64,000 nucleotides of DNA from Xanthobacteraceae bacterium 501b (GTDB lineage: Bacteria > Pseudomonadota > Alphaproteobacteria > Rhizobiales > Xanthobacteraceae), in contig KB899087.1 in assembly GCA_000378025.1 (NCBI GenBank), positions 3,038,001 through 3,102,000 on the forward strand, written 5' to 3'. The notes under the pieces are model-generated. The model was not told the DNA's origin and made no database searches. It saw nothing but the letters and a program-made list of their open reading frames with translations. Below are positions 18,169 through 27,994 of this stretch, piece by piece (position 1 is the first letter of the stretch; each line of letters opens with the position of its first letter). A program made the position numbers and the translations under genes.

Positions 18169-19461
18169 TCACCGTAGCAGCAGCGACGCCCCCGCCGCCA
18201 GCAGGGCGAGGGCGCTCGCGCCGGCCAAGGCGAGCGCGAAGGCCCGCGTGCCCATAAGGCCGGCATAGGCCACCTTGGCCAGCATGTTGGCGAGAACGGC
18301 AAGGCCGAGCGCCCGCGCCGCCACGGCGGGATCGAGCGTCGGCAGCATGCCGGCCACCGTCACCGTCACCGCGTCGACATCGGCCAGCCCGGCCAGCGCC
18401 GAGGCGGCATAGAGCCCGCCATCACCCCAGAGCTGGCTCGCCACCCGCGCCGCGAAGGCCACGCCGACCAGCAGCAGCGCCATCTTGAACACCGAGGCGA
18501 GGTCGAACGGGTTGCTCGGCTCGGGTTTGCCTGGCGCGGCCGTGTTCGGCTCGGGGTTCGCCGCCTGCACCGGAGAACTGGCACGCGCCAGCAGCAGCGC
18601 GCCGGCGAACATCGCGGCCGCGCCGGCCGCCAGCGGCAGCAGCAGACGCTCCGCCAGCGAGGGCAGCACAGCCACCACGAGGAATCCGGTCCGCAGCAGC
18701 GACACGCCGCCGGCGCTGACCGCCCCGGCCGCCAGCGCCCGCACGGCGGGGCTCTGCCGCGAGCGGCGGGCATTGGCGATGGTGGTGGCGGTGGACGAGA
18801 TCAGCCCGCCAATGGTGCCGGCGACCAGCTCGCCGCGCGTCGCTCCCAACAGCCGCACGGCGATGTAGCCGCAGAAGGAAATCGCCGCGAGCACGATGGC
18901 CATGATGAGGATCTTGGCCGGCGAGACGCCGCCGAACGGCCCGATCGGTTCCGTCGGCACGATGGGGCGCAGCACGAAGGCGAGCGTCAACAGGATGAGG
19001 GCCGAGCGCAGTTCCACCCAGCGCAGCCGCCGGATCGCCCGGTGCAGGAATTCCCGGCTGGCGAGGATCACCGCCAGCACCACCCCGCCAGCCGAGGCGA
19101 GCATCGTGTCGCCGATCAGCGCCAGCGCCCCCAGCGCGAAGGTCAGCATCGCCGCCACGACAGCCGTGGCGCTGAAGCGGTGCTCGGCGACGCCCTCACG
19201 GTACTGGAACAGCGCGAACACCGCCGTCAGCGTGACCAGAAACCCCACCAGGACGAGGCCCGGCAGCGCGCCGGGTTGGGCCAGCAGGTGCTCCAGCAGC
19301 CCGGCAAGGCCGCCCAGCATGCCGATGAGGGTGTAGGTGCGGATGCCGGCGGTGCGGGAGCCCTCGTCCTCGTCGCGCTCGCGCCAGTGGCGTTCCACCC
19401 CCACCAGCGCGCCGATGGCGATTGCCAGGGCCATGCGCTGCAGGATTTCCATCTCGTCCAC
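18169..19461 (-). CDS. MgtC/SapB-DUF4010 membrane protein
   Basis: 430 residues from GTG 19461, which has GAGGT upstream; ATG 19452 three codons later is an alternative. The first ~140 residues match the MgtC/SapB membrane domain (ALAIAIGALVGVERHWRER, AGIRTYTLIGMLGGL), and the rest matches DUF4010 (GEFLHRA-like helix, LVAGTIGGLISSTATTIA, LADVDAVTVTVA). About a dozen hydrophobic segments. Function in this fused form is not established; MgtC domains have been linked to magnesium stress. It converges on the monooxygenase gene with a 19-base gap. Confidence 0.85.
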   Translation of the reverse strand: MDEMEILQRMALAIAIGALVGVERHWRERDEDEGSRTAGIRTYTLIGMLGGLAGLLEHLLAQPGALPGLVLVGFLVTLTAVFALFQYREGVAEHRFSATAVVAAMLTFALGALALIGDTMLASAGGVVLAVILASREFLHRAIRRLRWVELRSALILLTLAFVLRPIVPTEPIGPFGGVSPAKILIMAIVLAAISFCGYIAVRLLGATRGELVAGTIGGLISSTATTIANARRSRQSPAVRALAAGAVSAGGVSLLRTGFLVVAVLPSLAERLLLPLAAGAAAMFAGALLLARASSPVQAANPEPNTAAPGKPEPSNPFDLASVFKMALLLVGVAFAARVASQLWGDGGLYAASALAGLADVDAVTVTVAGMLPTLDPAVAARALGLAVLANMLAKVAYAGLMGTRAFALALAGASALALLAAGASLLLR

Positions 19462-19646
19462 GGCACGACCTCGCGCACATGCGGCCCTGCGGCCGCCCGC
19501 CGGACTATCCGCCCGAGGCAGGCCCTCCCACAAGGAGGAGCACTACGCACGGGGCCCCAGTTGCCCCCGCGCGATGGCCTCGACAGTTCAGCCCGTTTGC
19601 GCCATGTCCTGCGGCGGCGCTGCAAGGGGTCCGCGAGGGAAGCGTG

Positions 19647-20375
19647 ATGCGATTTCAGTTGAGGACTGCGGCGGGACGCGGGCTCGGGCTGCGGCACCTG
19701 CTGTGCGCCGGCCTTGTCGTCGCCTTCGCCGGCCTGCCGGCCCGCGCCGAGGAGACGCCGGCCTGGCCGGACAATGCCGACAGCCGCCTCGCGGCGCTGG
19801 CGCTGGTGCAGACGCTCAATGCCGATCTGCTCAGCCATGCCAGCGCCACGCTGACGCTGGACCGCTGGTGCGCCGCCCATCGCCTCGCCGACAAGCCGAT
19901 CATCGTCGCCGACCGGGTGCGGGGGCAGGACAAGCCGGCGGGCGCGGAGATCCGTGCCCTGCTCAAGGTCGATGCGCAGGAGCCGGTGCGCTACCGCCGG
20001 GTGCAACTGCGCTGCGGCGACAAGGTGCTCTCAGAAGCCGACAACTGGTATCTCCCCGCCCGGCTGACCGCCGCCATGAACGAGACGCTGGAGACCACCG
20101 ACACCTCCTTCGGCCGGGTGGTGAAGCCGCTCGACTTCCGCCGCACCACGCTGGCGTCGCGCCTGCTGTGGCAGCCACTGCCCGAGGGCTGGGCGATGGG
20201 CGCGAAGCTGCCGCCGCCCGGCCCCGGCGCGCTCGCGATGCCGGCCTTCCTGCTGGAGCACCGGGCGGTGCTGACGCTGCCGGACGGCACCCCGTTCAGC
20301 GCCCTGGTGGAGAGCTATACACGGCAGGTTCTGGCCTTCCCCCCGCCCGTCGGCCCGCCCGGCGTCGCCGAGTGA
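19647..20375 (+). CDS. secreted chorismate-lyase-like protein
   Basis: 242 residues; ATG 19647 has CGAGGGAAGC upstream. A cleavable signal peptide is evident (RHLLCAGLVVAFAGLPARAEE). The mature part includes LAALALVQTLNADLLSH, RYRRVQLRCGDKVLSEADNWY and TDTSFGRVVKPLDF, a pattern I associate with the chorismate lyase/UTRA fold. UbiC normally works in the cytoplasm in ubiquinone synthesis; an exported version is odd and may bind rather than convert ligand. Assignment to the fold is moderate, function unknown. Confidence 0.6.
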   Translation: MRFQLRTAAGRGLGLRHLLCAGLVVAFAGLPARAEETPAWPDNADSRLAALALVQTLNADLLSHASATLTLDRWCAAHRLADKPIIVADRVRGQDKPAGAEIRALLKVDAQEPVRYRRVQLRCGDKVLSEADNWYLPARLTAAMNETLETTDTSFGRVVKPLDFRRTTLASRLLWQPLPEGWAMGAKLPPPGPGALAMPAFLLEHRAVLTLPDGTPFSALVESYTRQVLAFPPPVGPPGVAE

Positions 20376-20390
20376 GCCAACGCCGAAGCC

Positions 20391-20897
20391 TCAGAAAGCG
20401 CCGAGATAGTCCATCTTGCCCACAGGCACGCCCTCGTGGCGCAGGATGTCGTAGGCGGTGGTGACGTGGAAGAAGAAGTTCGGCAGCGCGAAGGTCAGCA
20501 GATAGCTCGACCCGACGAAGTGCCGCTCGCCGCGCCGGGACTTCTGAACAATCTCGCGCGTCTCGCTGCCCTTGAAATCGGCCGGGTTGACGCTGGCGAG
20601 ATAGTCCAGCGTCGCGGCGATGCGCTGGTGCAGTTCCTCGAAGCTGGTCTCGGTGTCGGGGAAGCTCGGCCCGGTGGTGCCGGTCAGGCGCGCGGCGGCG
20701 AATTTGGCGGAATCGCACGCGCTCTGGATCTGGCCGGTCAGCGGGAACATGTCCGGGGCGAGCCGCGCGGCCGCCAGCTCGCCAAGATCGATGCCGGCGG
20801 CCGCGGCGTGCTCCTCGCCCTTGCGCAGAAGCGCGTCGAGATTGCCCAGCGCGCGCTGGAAGACGGGAACGGAGGCGTCAAACATGGACAGCGACAT
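20391..20897 (-). CDS. DUF1993 family protein
   Basis: 168 residues from ATG 20897, which has GGAGACTTCC upstream; a longer frame to 20915 exists. All-helical, with the family pattern SMFDASVPVFQRALGNLDALL at the start, DMFPLTGQIQSACDSAK, and FFFHVTTAYDILRHEGVPVGKMDYLG at the end. DUF1993 proteins resemble DinB-type four-helix metal enzymes, but no function is established. It converges with the chorismate-lyase-like gene with a 15-base gap. Confidence 0.88.
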   Translation of the reverse strand: MSLSMFDASVPVFQRALGNLDALLRKGEEHAAAAGIDLGELAAARLAPDMFPLTGQIQSACDSAKFAAARLTGTTGPSFPDTETSFEELHQRIAATLDYLASVNPADFKGSETREIVQKSRRGERHFVGSSYLLTFALPNFFFHVTTAYDILRHEGVPVGKMDYLGAF

Positions 20898-20984
20898 GGA
20901 AGTCTCCAATTTCAAGCGGACAGGATAAGATCGTACACGCTATATCCTCGTCCTGTGACATCGGAAAGCGTGGCGGCCGAAACG

Positions 20985-21016
20985 AAAAACCCCGGCTCGG
21001 AGGACCGGCCGGGGTT
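20985..21016 (-). terminator. trxA rho-independent terminator
   Basis: On the minus strand a nine-base arm AACCCCGGC pairs with GCCGGGGTT (21008-21016 with 20988-20996), followed by a T-run. It starts about 27 bases after the trxA stop and would end transcripts coming from addA/trxA. Confidence 0.85.
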
Positions 21017-21042
21017 GATCGGGATCAGGTGAAAGCGGGCGA

Positions 21043-21363
21043 TCAGATCGCGCTGTTCACCCATTGCAGCATCTTCGCCTTCGGCGCCGCGCCGACCTGG
21101 CGCGAGGCCAGCTGGCCGTCCTTGAACAGCAGCAGGGTCGGGATCGACATGATGCCGTACTTCGAGGCCGTCGCCGGATTCTCGTCGACGTTCAGCTTGA
21201 CGATCTTCACCTTGTCGCCGAGTTCGCCCGCCATTTCGTCGAGAACCGGGGCGACCATGCGGCAGGGCCCGCACCATTCAGCCCAGAAATCGACGATGAC
21301 GGGAGCGGAGGAGTTCAGCACGTCGGACTCGAAGCTCTGGTCCGAAACCTTTTCGACGCCCAT
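21043..21363 (-). CDS. trxA: thioredoxin
   Basis: 106 residues, the standard length. WCGPC redox centre at 30-34, preceded by VIVDFWAE, and the cis-proline loop SIPTLLLF at about 73-80. Reduces protein disulfides in the cytoplasm, being recharged by thioredoxin reductase. It lies 81 bases downstream of addA on the same strand, a conserved neighbour order in Hyphomicrobiales. It has AGGTG upstream and probably its own promoter in the gap. Confidence 0.96.
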   Translation of the reverse strand: MGVEKVSDQSFESDVLNSSAPVIVDFWAEWCGPCRMVAPVLDEMAGELGDKVKIVKLNVDENPATASKYGIMSIPTLLLFKDGQLASRQVGAAPKAKMLQWVNSAI

Positions 21364-21444
21364 TGGACACCTTTCACGAATCTAGGAAATTCAGGAAGTT
21401 GAGGCTGAAAGTAGGTAGCCGCCCCCCGGTGCGTCAAGGCGGCG

Positions 21445-24400
21445 TCACCCCAACGTGACACTTTCCACCGCGCTCTCCAGCGCGGTGCCGTCGAGAGTGT
21501 GGACAAGCGGACCGGCGGTGTAGACCAGCAATGCCCGCACTTGCTTGCGTGGGAATAGCTTTCCCAGCAGCCGGGCGTAGAGCGCGACCTGCCGGATATG
21601 CGCCTGCGGCAGGGCAGATGCGACGGCCGGGACGTGCCGGTCGGTCTTGAAATCGGCGATCAGCACCAGCCCCTCGCCGACGCTCAGCCGGTCGATGCGG
21701 CCGGAAACCGGCGTTCCGTCCTCCAATTCGCCGGCCAGCGGCACCTCGCCAAGGCTGCCGGGCGCAAACAGGGCGGCGAGTTCGGGCAAAGCGAGCGTGC
21801 CCAGCGCCTCGGCCAGCAATTCCTCGCGCGCCGCCTCCGGCCAGTCGGAGCTTGAGGCCAGCAGCCGGCGGCCCGGCTCAGCCCGCGCCGCGCCCGGCAG
21901 CGGCGCCAGCGCCGCCATCAGCCGGTGCAGCAGGTCGCCGCGCTCCAGCGCCCGCGCCATGGGACCGGTGGGGGTAGGCGCGAAGACATCGGCGGCAGAG
22001 GGGCGCAGGCTGGCCCGCGCCAGCGGCTCGATCACCGGGCGCGCCAGAAGCCGCGCCAGCGCCCGCTCCTGCGCCTCCAGCGGCGCGGCGACGGGGGCCG
22101 GCAGCGCCACTGCGGGGGTGGCATCCGTGCCGCCGCGCCAGCGCAGCACCGTGCCGGCGAAACCGGTGGCGGGGTGCTCGGCCGCTTCCGGCTCCAGCGC
22201 CCCGCGCACGAGGTCGTACCAGCACTCGGCCGGGCGCTGGCGCGCGCCATCCGCCCCGCACAGCACCAGCGCGGTCTCGGCGCGGGTGAGCGCGACATAG
22301 AGCAGGCGGCGATACTCGTCCTGCTGGGCGTCGTCGCCGCGCTGGCGGGCCGCCGCCATGGCGGGGGTGTCGCCCTTCTTGGCCGGGGCGTGCAGCGCCA
22401 CGCGGCGCCCATCGCTGAGCTCGACGCGCAGCAGCCCGGCGGAGCGGCGGGTCATCGGCCCGGAAGTGGTGTCGGCGAGCAGGACATAGGGCGCTTCCAG
22501 CCCCTTGGCACCGTGCACGGTCATCACCCGCACCTCGTCGCGCCCGGCCTCCATGTCGCGCTTGGCCTCAGCACCGCCGCGCCGCAGAAAGGCGAGGAAT
22601 CCGGCGAGCGAGGGCGCCTCCAGGCTCTCATAGGACCGTGCCAGCGCCAGCATCTCGTCGAGCGCGTCCGCCGCCTCCGGCCCCAGCCGGGCGAGCATGG
22701 CGGCACGGCCGCGCTCGCGCCCGAGCACGCGGGTGTAGAAATCGAACGGCCGCAGCCGACGCGCCTCCTCGCGCAGCCGTGCAAGCCGCCCGGCGGCCGC
22801 GGCCCATTTCGGGTTCTCCCCGGCGCGGGCGGCCAGCACCTTTTCCAGCAAACCGTCGCGGCCGGGCGCCAGCGCCATCAGGTCGGTGTCGTCAAAGCCG
22901 AAGAGCGGGCTTTTCAGCACGCTGGCCAGCGCCAGTTCGTCGTCGCGCGCCAGCAGCGCGTCGCCCAGCGCCATCAGGTCCATGACGGCGATATGCTCGG
23001 CCACGACCAGCCGGTCCGCGCCCGCCACCGCGACGCGCGCCTGCTTGAGCTCGCGGATGATCGAGGTGAACAGCCCGTCGCGCCGGCGCACCAGAATCAA
23101 AAAGTCGCCCGGCCGGGCTGGGCGCGTGCCGTGCCGCCCGGTGACGGGAAAGCCCTCACTGATCCGCGCGGCGATATGGGCGGCGATCTTCTTCGCCAGC
23201 CTTCCCTTGGGGTCGTCGGCGCCGGGCGCGTCGAGCGGGCGCTGCCAGGCGTCGACATCCACCTTCTCGCTCGGCACTTCCGGCTCCCACATCTCCACCA
23301 GCGCCGGCAGGGCGGCGTGGATGGGGGCATGCACCGGCGGCTTGGCCTCGGCGGAAAGGCCGCGATAGGAGGCCTCGCGGCCGAACACCGCGTCCACCGC
23401 CTCCAATATGCCCGGCGCCGAGCGGAAGGAGTGCTGCAGCTCCACATGCACGAAGCCGGCGCCGCCCGCCGCCTCGAACTCGCGGCGCACCGTGTCGAAG
23501 CGGCGGGGATCGGCGCCCTGGAAAGAGAAAATCGACTGCTTCTCATCGCCGACCACGAACAGCGTGCGCGGCAGAGCGCTGTCCACGCCCCCGCCCTCGC
23601 GCGCGCCCATGCCGGCGAAGAACTCGGCGACCAGCGGGCGGATCACCTCCCATTGCTCCGGGCTGGTGTCCTGCGCCTCGTCCAGCAGCACATGGTCGAT
23701 GCCCTGGTCGAGCTTGTAATGCACCCAGGCCGAGGCGCCCGAGGCCAGCAGCCGCCGCGCCGCGTCGACCAGATCGGCGAAGTCGAGCACGCCGCGCACC
23801 GCCTTGGCCCTGACATAGCGCCGCGCCGCCTCGCGGCCGAGGATCAGCACCGCCCGGCTGCGCTCGAAGGCGCGGGCGGCGGCGAGTTCGCGCGCCAGCG
23901 GGGCGATGCGGTCGCGCTCGGTGATCAGCTGGGGGTATTTCGCCCGCGCCGCCGCATTGCCGAACTGGCCGTCGGCATAGGGCTCGCCATCCTCCTTCAG
24001 GAACACGCCGGCATAGGCCTCGGCCACCGCCTCGTCGGGAGCCAGCGCTGCAGCGCGCAGGCCCTGCCCGCGCTTGCCGCAATTGCCGCCCTCAAGGATG
24101 AGCGCCTCCGCCAGTCCGATCCACGCCCCGCGCGGGATCAGCGCGCCCTCGATGATCGCCCGCTCGATGTCGCGGGATGCCACCGGCGCGTCGAGCCCGA
24201 CGGCGCGGGCCAGATCCTCGTCGCTGGCCTCCAGCGCCGGCGCGTCGGCCACCAACTCCTTGAGCAGGTCGCTGATGCCGGTGTCGGAGGTCAGGCCGAC
24301 AATCAGCGCCAGCGCCTGGCCGAGATCGCTCGCCGGCGCCCCGGCCGCCTGCAGCACCACCTCCGCCCGCACCCGGGCCAGGAGTTCCAGCCGCGCGGCT

Positions 24401-24870
24401 TCTTCCAGTTCGCCAAAGCCGGCCGGCACCCCGGCCTCAAAGGGGAAGGCGTGCAGCAGCGCGCCGCAAAAGGCGTGGATGGTCTGGATCTTCAGCCCGC
24501 CCGGCGTTTCCAGCGCCTGCGCGAACAGGCGCCGCGCCTGCGCCCGGCGCAGTGAATCCGGCTCGCCGCCATCGGTCTTGAGGATTTCCGCGTCGAGCGC
24601 TTCATCGTCCAGCGTGGTCCACTTGCGCAACTCGCCCAGCACCCGGTTGGCCATGTTGGCGGCGGCCGCCTTGGTATAGGTGAGGCACAAAATGCGCCCC
24701 GGCTTCACGCCGCGCATCAACAGGCGGATCACCCGGCGCGCCAGCACATGGGTCTTGCCCGAGCCGGCATTGGCCGACACCCAGGCCGAGAACATCGGGT
24801 CGGAGGCGGAGGTCTGCAGCACGGTCGCCGCCCGCAGCGCGCCGGGGGCGAGGTCGGTGATGTCGCTCAT
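21445..24870 (-). CDS. addA: double-strand break repair helicase/nuclease subunit AddA
   Basis: 1141 residues from ATG 24870, which overlaps the addB stop as ATGA. UvrD-type helicase motifs: Walker A ANAGSGKTHVL near residue 33, VLLDEAQDTSPEQW (motif II), FVVGDEKQSIFSFQGADP (motif III), VMTVHGAKGLEAPYVLL and RLLYVALTRAE (motifs V-VI). A C-terminal PD-(D/E)XK nuclease carries GRIDRLS and LIADFKTDR. With AddB it resects DNA ends for RecA-dependent repair. Confidence 0.95.
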   Translation of the reverse strand: MSDITDLAPGALRAATVLQTSASDPMFSAWVSANAGSGKTHVLARRVIRLLMRGVKPGRILCLTYTKAAAANMANRVLGELRKWTTLDDEALDAEILKTDGGEPDSLRRAQARRLFAQALETPGGLKIQTIHAFCGALLHAFPFEAGVPAGFGELEEAARLELLARVRAEVVLQAAGAPASDLGQALALIVGLTSDTGISDLLKELVADAPALEASDEDLARAVGLDAPVASRDIERAIIEGALIPRGAWIGLAEALILEGGNCGKRGQGLRAAALAPDEAVAEAYAGVFLKEDGEPYADGQFGNAAARAKYPQLITERDRIAPLARELAAARAFERSRAVLILGREAARRYVRAKAVRGVLDFADLVDAARRLLASGASAWVHYKLDQGIDHVLLDEAQDTSPEQWEVIRPLVAEFFAGMGAREGGGVDSALPRTLFVVGDEKQSIFSFQGADPRRFDTVRREFEAAGGAGFVHVELQHSFRSAPGILEAVDAVFGREASYRGLSAEAKPPVHAPIHAALPALVEMWEPEVPSEKVDVDAWQRPLDAPGADDPKGRLAKKIAAHIAARISEGFPVTGRHGTRPARPGDFLILVRRRDGLFTSIIRELKQARVAVAGADRLVVAEHIAVMDLMALGDALLARDDELALASVLKSPLFGFDDTDLMALAPGRDGLLEKVLAARAGENPKWAAAAGRLARLREEARRLRPFDFYTRVLGRERGRAAMLARLGPEAADALDEMLALARSYESLEAPSLAGFLAFLRRGGAEAKRDMEAGRDEVRVMTVHGAKGLEAPYVLLADTTSGPMTRRSAGLLRVELSDGRRVALHAPAKKGDTPAMAAARQRGDDAQQDEYRRLLYVALTRAETALVLCGADGARQRPAECWYDLVRGALEPEAAEHPATGFAGTVLRWRGGTDATPAVALPAPVAAPLEAQERALARLLARPVIEPLARASLRPSAADVFAPTPTGPMARALERGDLLHRLMAALAPLPGAARAEPGRRLLASSSDWPEAAREELLAEALGTLALPELAALFAPGSLGEVPLAGELEDGTPVSGRIDRLSVGEGLVLIADFKTDRHVPAVASALPQAHIRQVALYARLLGKLFPRKQVRALLVYTAGPLVHTLDGTALESAVESVTLG

Positions 24871-27800
24871 TCCTCGCCCTCCCCGCCGGTCGACCATTCC
24901 TTCGCCCGCGCCAGATGGTCATAATCGCCATAGCGCCCGCCGAACATCGGCCGGGCCAGCGAGGCATAGCCGCGCGAGGGGTTCTCGAAGGCGGCGATCA
25001 GCGTCTGCAGCCGCGCCAGCGTGTCGGTGGCGAGGCCGGCGGCGGTTGTGTCCTTGTCCACCGCGCTCACCTCCTTCACCTCCGCCGTGCCGAGCCTGAC
25101 ATAGACCAGCGCGGCGGCCTCCTCGCCCGGCACATCGGGGAAGCACCCCTGCGCCGCCATCGCCGCCTCCAGCGGCAGCTGCGGGGAATAATGCACCGCC
25201 GTCTGCTTGGCGGTCGGCACCGCGCCGGTCTTGAAGTCGAGAATGGCGAGGCCACCCTCGGCGAGTTGCTCGATCCGGTCGGCGCGTCCGGTCAGAGTGA
25301 AGCGCCCGTCGGCGAGCGGCAGCCTGCCATATTGCTCGGCCAGCACGCGGCGGGTGCGCTCCCGGCGGGTGCGCTCCCAGCCGATCACCCGCGGCACCAG
25401 CCGGGCAAAGCGCGCCCACCACAGCGCGTGCTCGGCGGGAAACTGCTGCAGCGGCGCGAAGGCGGCGCGCCCATAGTCCAGCAGCACCGTCTCGGCGTTC
25501 GCCGGCAGCCCCTCGGGAAAGGCCTGCGCGAAGGTGCCGAGCGCGTCATGGATGGCGCTGCCGCGCTCCCCCGCGCCCGGCGCCTCGTCGAGCCCATCCA
25601 GCGGGGAAAGGCGCAGCACATGGCGGGCATAGATGGTGTAGGGGTCGCGCAGCCAGGTCTCGATCTCGGTGACGCTGAGCTGCTTGGGGCGCAGCGCCAC
25701 GGGCGGCGCCGGTTCCGGCCGGGTGATACGGGCGGCCGGTGGTTCTTCCTCGATGAAGCCGGCGAGGCGGCGCAGGCGGTCGCCGCGCCCTATCGCCGCT
25801 TTCCAGCGTGCTTCCCCGCTCACCGCCGCGAGGCGCTGGAGAAAGCGCGAGGGCACGGTCGGCGCCCCGCCGAGCTTGCGCGGATAGGACAGCACCAGCT
25901 CCGGCGCGCCGCAGCCCTGCGCGAAATCATGGGCGGAGAGGCCGATCCGCCGCTCCGGCGCCTCCAGCCCCAGCGCCGCGCGCATCGGTCGGCTGAGCCA
26001 GGGGTCGGCGCGCACCGCGTTCGGCCAAGTCTGCTCGACGAGGCCCGCCAGCACCACGAGGTCGACGCCGACAAGCCGCGCTTCCAAGGGACCCAGAATG
26101 CGCAGCCGCGCGCCGGGCAGCAGCGGCGGGCGCACCGGCTGGCTGGAGAGCAGCAGCACCAGTGCGGCGGCATAATCCGCCAGCGTCATATCAGGCGCGT
26201 GCGCGGCGCCCTCCACCAGCGCCTCGAACGCATGGGCCAGCTCGGCCAGTGCCGTCGCCTCGGCGGGAGAGTCGATCTCCGGCCCTCCGGCTTCCGGCCC
26301 GCTCCACGCCGCCGCGATGGCCGCACGGTGCGCCTCCAGCAGGGTGGCGAAAGGGTGCTCGCCCTCCCCCAGCGCCAGCAGCGGGGCGAGGCCGTCCGCG
26401 ATCTGCCGCGCCAGCGCGTCGGCCAGCGCCCGCCGCTCCTCGCCGATCGACGCGCGCGGATCGCGCGGGTGAAAATCGCGCGGGTTGAAAATCGCCGCCG
26501 CCTCGGTCAGCCCCTGCGCCCCCGCCGCCGGGCGAGGGCCGCGCAGCACCATCATCTCAAGCGCGTCGGCGCCGGCGTCGAGCGTGGCGCGGGCGAGCCC
26601 GAAGCGGGCGAGCGGGTGGCGCAGTAGGGCGGAGAGCGGCAGCGGCGCCAGCGCGTCGCGGCAGGCATCCGCCACCAGCCGGGCGAAGCGGCCGGGGCCG
26701 CTCTCCGACAAAGGCTCGCCGGCGGAATCGTCGATGGCGACCTCGAAGCGCAGCAGCTCGGCCGTCACCCGCCGGGCGAGGTCGCGGTCGGGGGTGATCA
26801 GCGCGCCGGTACGGCCCGGCATCTCCAGCACCTCGCGCAAAGCGAGCGCGATGGCGAGCGCCTCCTCGCGCGCATCCTCGGCCTCGATCACGCTCACATC
26901 GGCCAGCGCCGCGTCGATGGCGGCGGGGCTCAGCCGGTCGGAAAGGGTGGCCCATTGCTCGGTGGAGGCGACCGGGCGCAACGCCTCGGAGAGCAGCCTT
27001 TCGCGCCCATGCGCGGCCGGCGGCGCCAGTTCGCGCACGGCGTCGCGGGGCACGCGCATATGGCGCTGGAGCAGCAGCGCGAGGCCGTATTGCGGGTGGC
27101 TCGGCGCGCTCGCCGCCTCGTCCGTCAGCGCCTCCCAAGAGCGCGCGTCGAGGGTGAAATCGAGGCCGGGCAAGACGACCGCGCCGCGCGGCAGATGGGC
27201 GATGGTGGCGAGCAGCCGGGCGGTGGCCGGCATCGAGCCGGTCGAGCCGGCGGCGATGACCGGCCCGCCCTCGGGCAGGCTCGCCAGCCGCTCGGATTCG
27301 GCGGCGATCAGCTGGTCGCGGCGCACGCTGGCATCGACGCAGCCCTCCGCCTCCAGGAAGGCGGGCCAGAAGTCGCGGGCGATCTTGAGGAAGTCGAGCG
27401 CCATGTCCCAGTAGCGGTCGTGCTCGCCCGGCACCAGCGCGTCCAGCCGCTCCCACGGCACTTCCTGCGCCGCCATCTCGTCGATCAGCCGCGCCAGCTC
27501 GTCGGCCAGCGCGAATTCCGCCCCCGGCCCAGCGGCAACCGCGACACGTCCGTCCTGCCCCGCCAGCGCCCGGCGCCAGGCGCGGATGAGACTGGCCAGC
27601 GCCAGCCGGCGGGTGGTCGGCGGCACCTGGCGCGGCGGGTCGGTGTAGCTCTCGGCGAAGGCCAGCGCGTCCTCGTCGACATCGCCGACCGGCACGATGC
27701 GCGGCAGCAGCGTCACCCCCGCCCCCATGCGCTGGCGCAGCGCCTCGGCCAGCAGGCGCCCGGCGCGGCGGGTCGGCAAAAACACGGTGGCGGTGGCCAG

Positions 27801-27956
27801 AAGCAGCGGATCGCCGCGCGGCGCGAAGCCCGGAACGAGGTCGCCATCGAGCAGCGCATCCGCCAGTACAGCAACGAAGGGAGCGGAGGGCGGAATGGAG
27901 AACAGCTGGGGGCCACGGCGCTGCGCGTCAGGCGACAGCTGCGCGTCAGAGGTCAT
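24867..27956 (-). CDS. addB: double-strand break repair subunit AddB
   Basis: 1029 residues from ATG 27956, with GGAG six bases upstream; a longer frame overlaps the nucleotidyltransferase. An inactivated helicase-like N-terminal half (FLPTRRAGRLLAEALRQR) is followed by the C-terminal nuclease (SVTEIETWLRDPYTIYARHVL, ERGSAIHDAL, GRADRIEQ, LAILDFKTG). Few cysteines are present at the end, so the iron-sulfur cluster of Bacillus AddB appears absent, as is usual in alphaproteobacteria to my knowledge. Coupled to addA by an ATGA junction. Confidence 0.93.
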   Translation of the reverse strand: MTSDAQLSPDAQRRGPQLFSIPPSAPFVAVLADALLDGDLVPGFAPRGDPLLLATATVFLPTRRAGRLLAEALRQRMGAGVTLLPRIVPVGDVDEDALAFAESYTDPPRQVPPTTRRLALASLIRAWRRALAGQDGRVAVAAGPGAEFALADELARLIDEMAAQEVPWERLDALVPGEHDRYWDMALDFLKIARDFWPAFLEAEGCVDASVRRDQLIAAESERLASLPEGGPVIAAGSTGSMPATARLLATIAHLPRGAVVLPGLDFTLDARSWEALTDEAASAPSHPQYGLALLLQRHMRVPRDAVRELAPPAAHGRERLLSEALRPVASTEQWATLSDRLSPAAIDAALADVSVIEAEDAREEALAIALALREVLEMPGRTGALITPDRDLARRVTAELLRFEVAIDDSAGEPLSESGPGRFARLVADACRDALAPLPLSALLRHPLARFGLARATLDAGADALEMMVLRGPRPAAGAQGLTEAAAIFNPRDFHPRDPRASIGEERRALADALARQIADGLAPLLALGEGEHPFATLLEAHRAAIAAAWSGPEAGGPEIDSPAEATALAELAHAFEALVEGAAHAPDMTLADYAAALVLLLSSQPVRPPLLPGARLRILGPLEARLVGVDLVVLAGLVEQTWPNAVRADPWLSRPMRAALGLEAPERRIGLSAHDFAQGCGAPELVLSYPRKLGGAPTVPSRFLQRLAAVSGEARWKAAIGRGDRLRRLAGFIEEEPPAARITRPEPAPPVALRPKQLSVTEIETWLRDPYTIYARHVLRLSPLDGLDEAPGAGERGSAIHDALGTFAQAFPEGLPANAETVLLDYGRAAFAPLQQFPAEHALWWARFARLVPRVIGWERTRRERTRRVLAEQYGRLPLADGRFTLTGRADRIEQLAEGGLAILDFKTGAVPTAKQTAVHYSPQLPLEAAMAAQGCFPDVPGEEAAALVYVRLGTAEVKEVSAVDKDTTAAGLATDTLARLQTLIAAFENPSRGYASLARPMFGGRYGDYDHLARAKEWSTGGEGEE

Positions 27957-27994
27957 GCGCGCGCTCCACGGGGCATCGGGGGGCGGGCACGGCG

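Noticed and set aside
21925-24555. 876-codon plus-strand open frame opposite addA
   Set aside because: Antisense of a strongly supported helicase gene, with low-complexity Arg/Gln/His composition.
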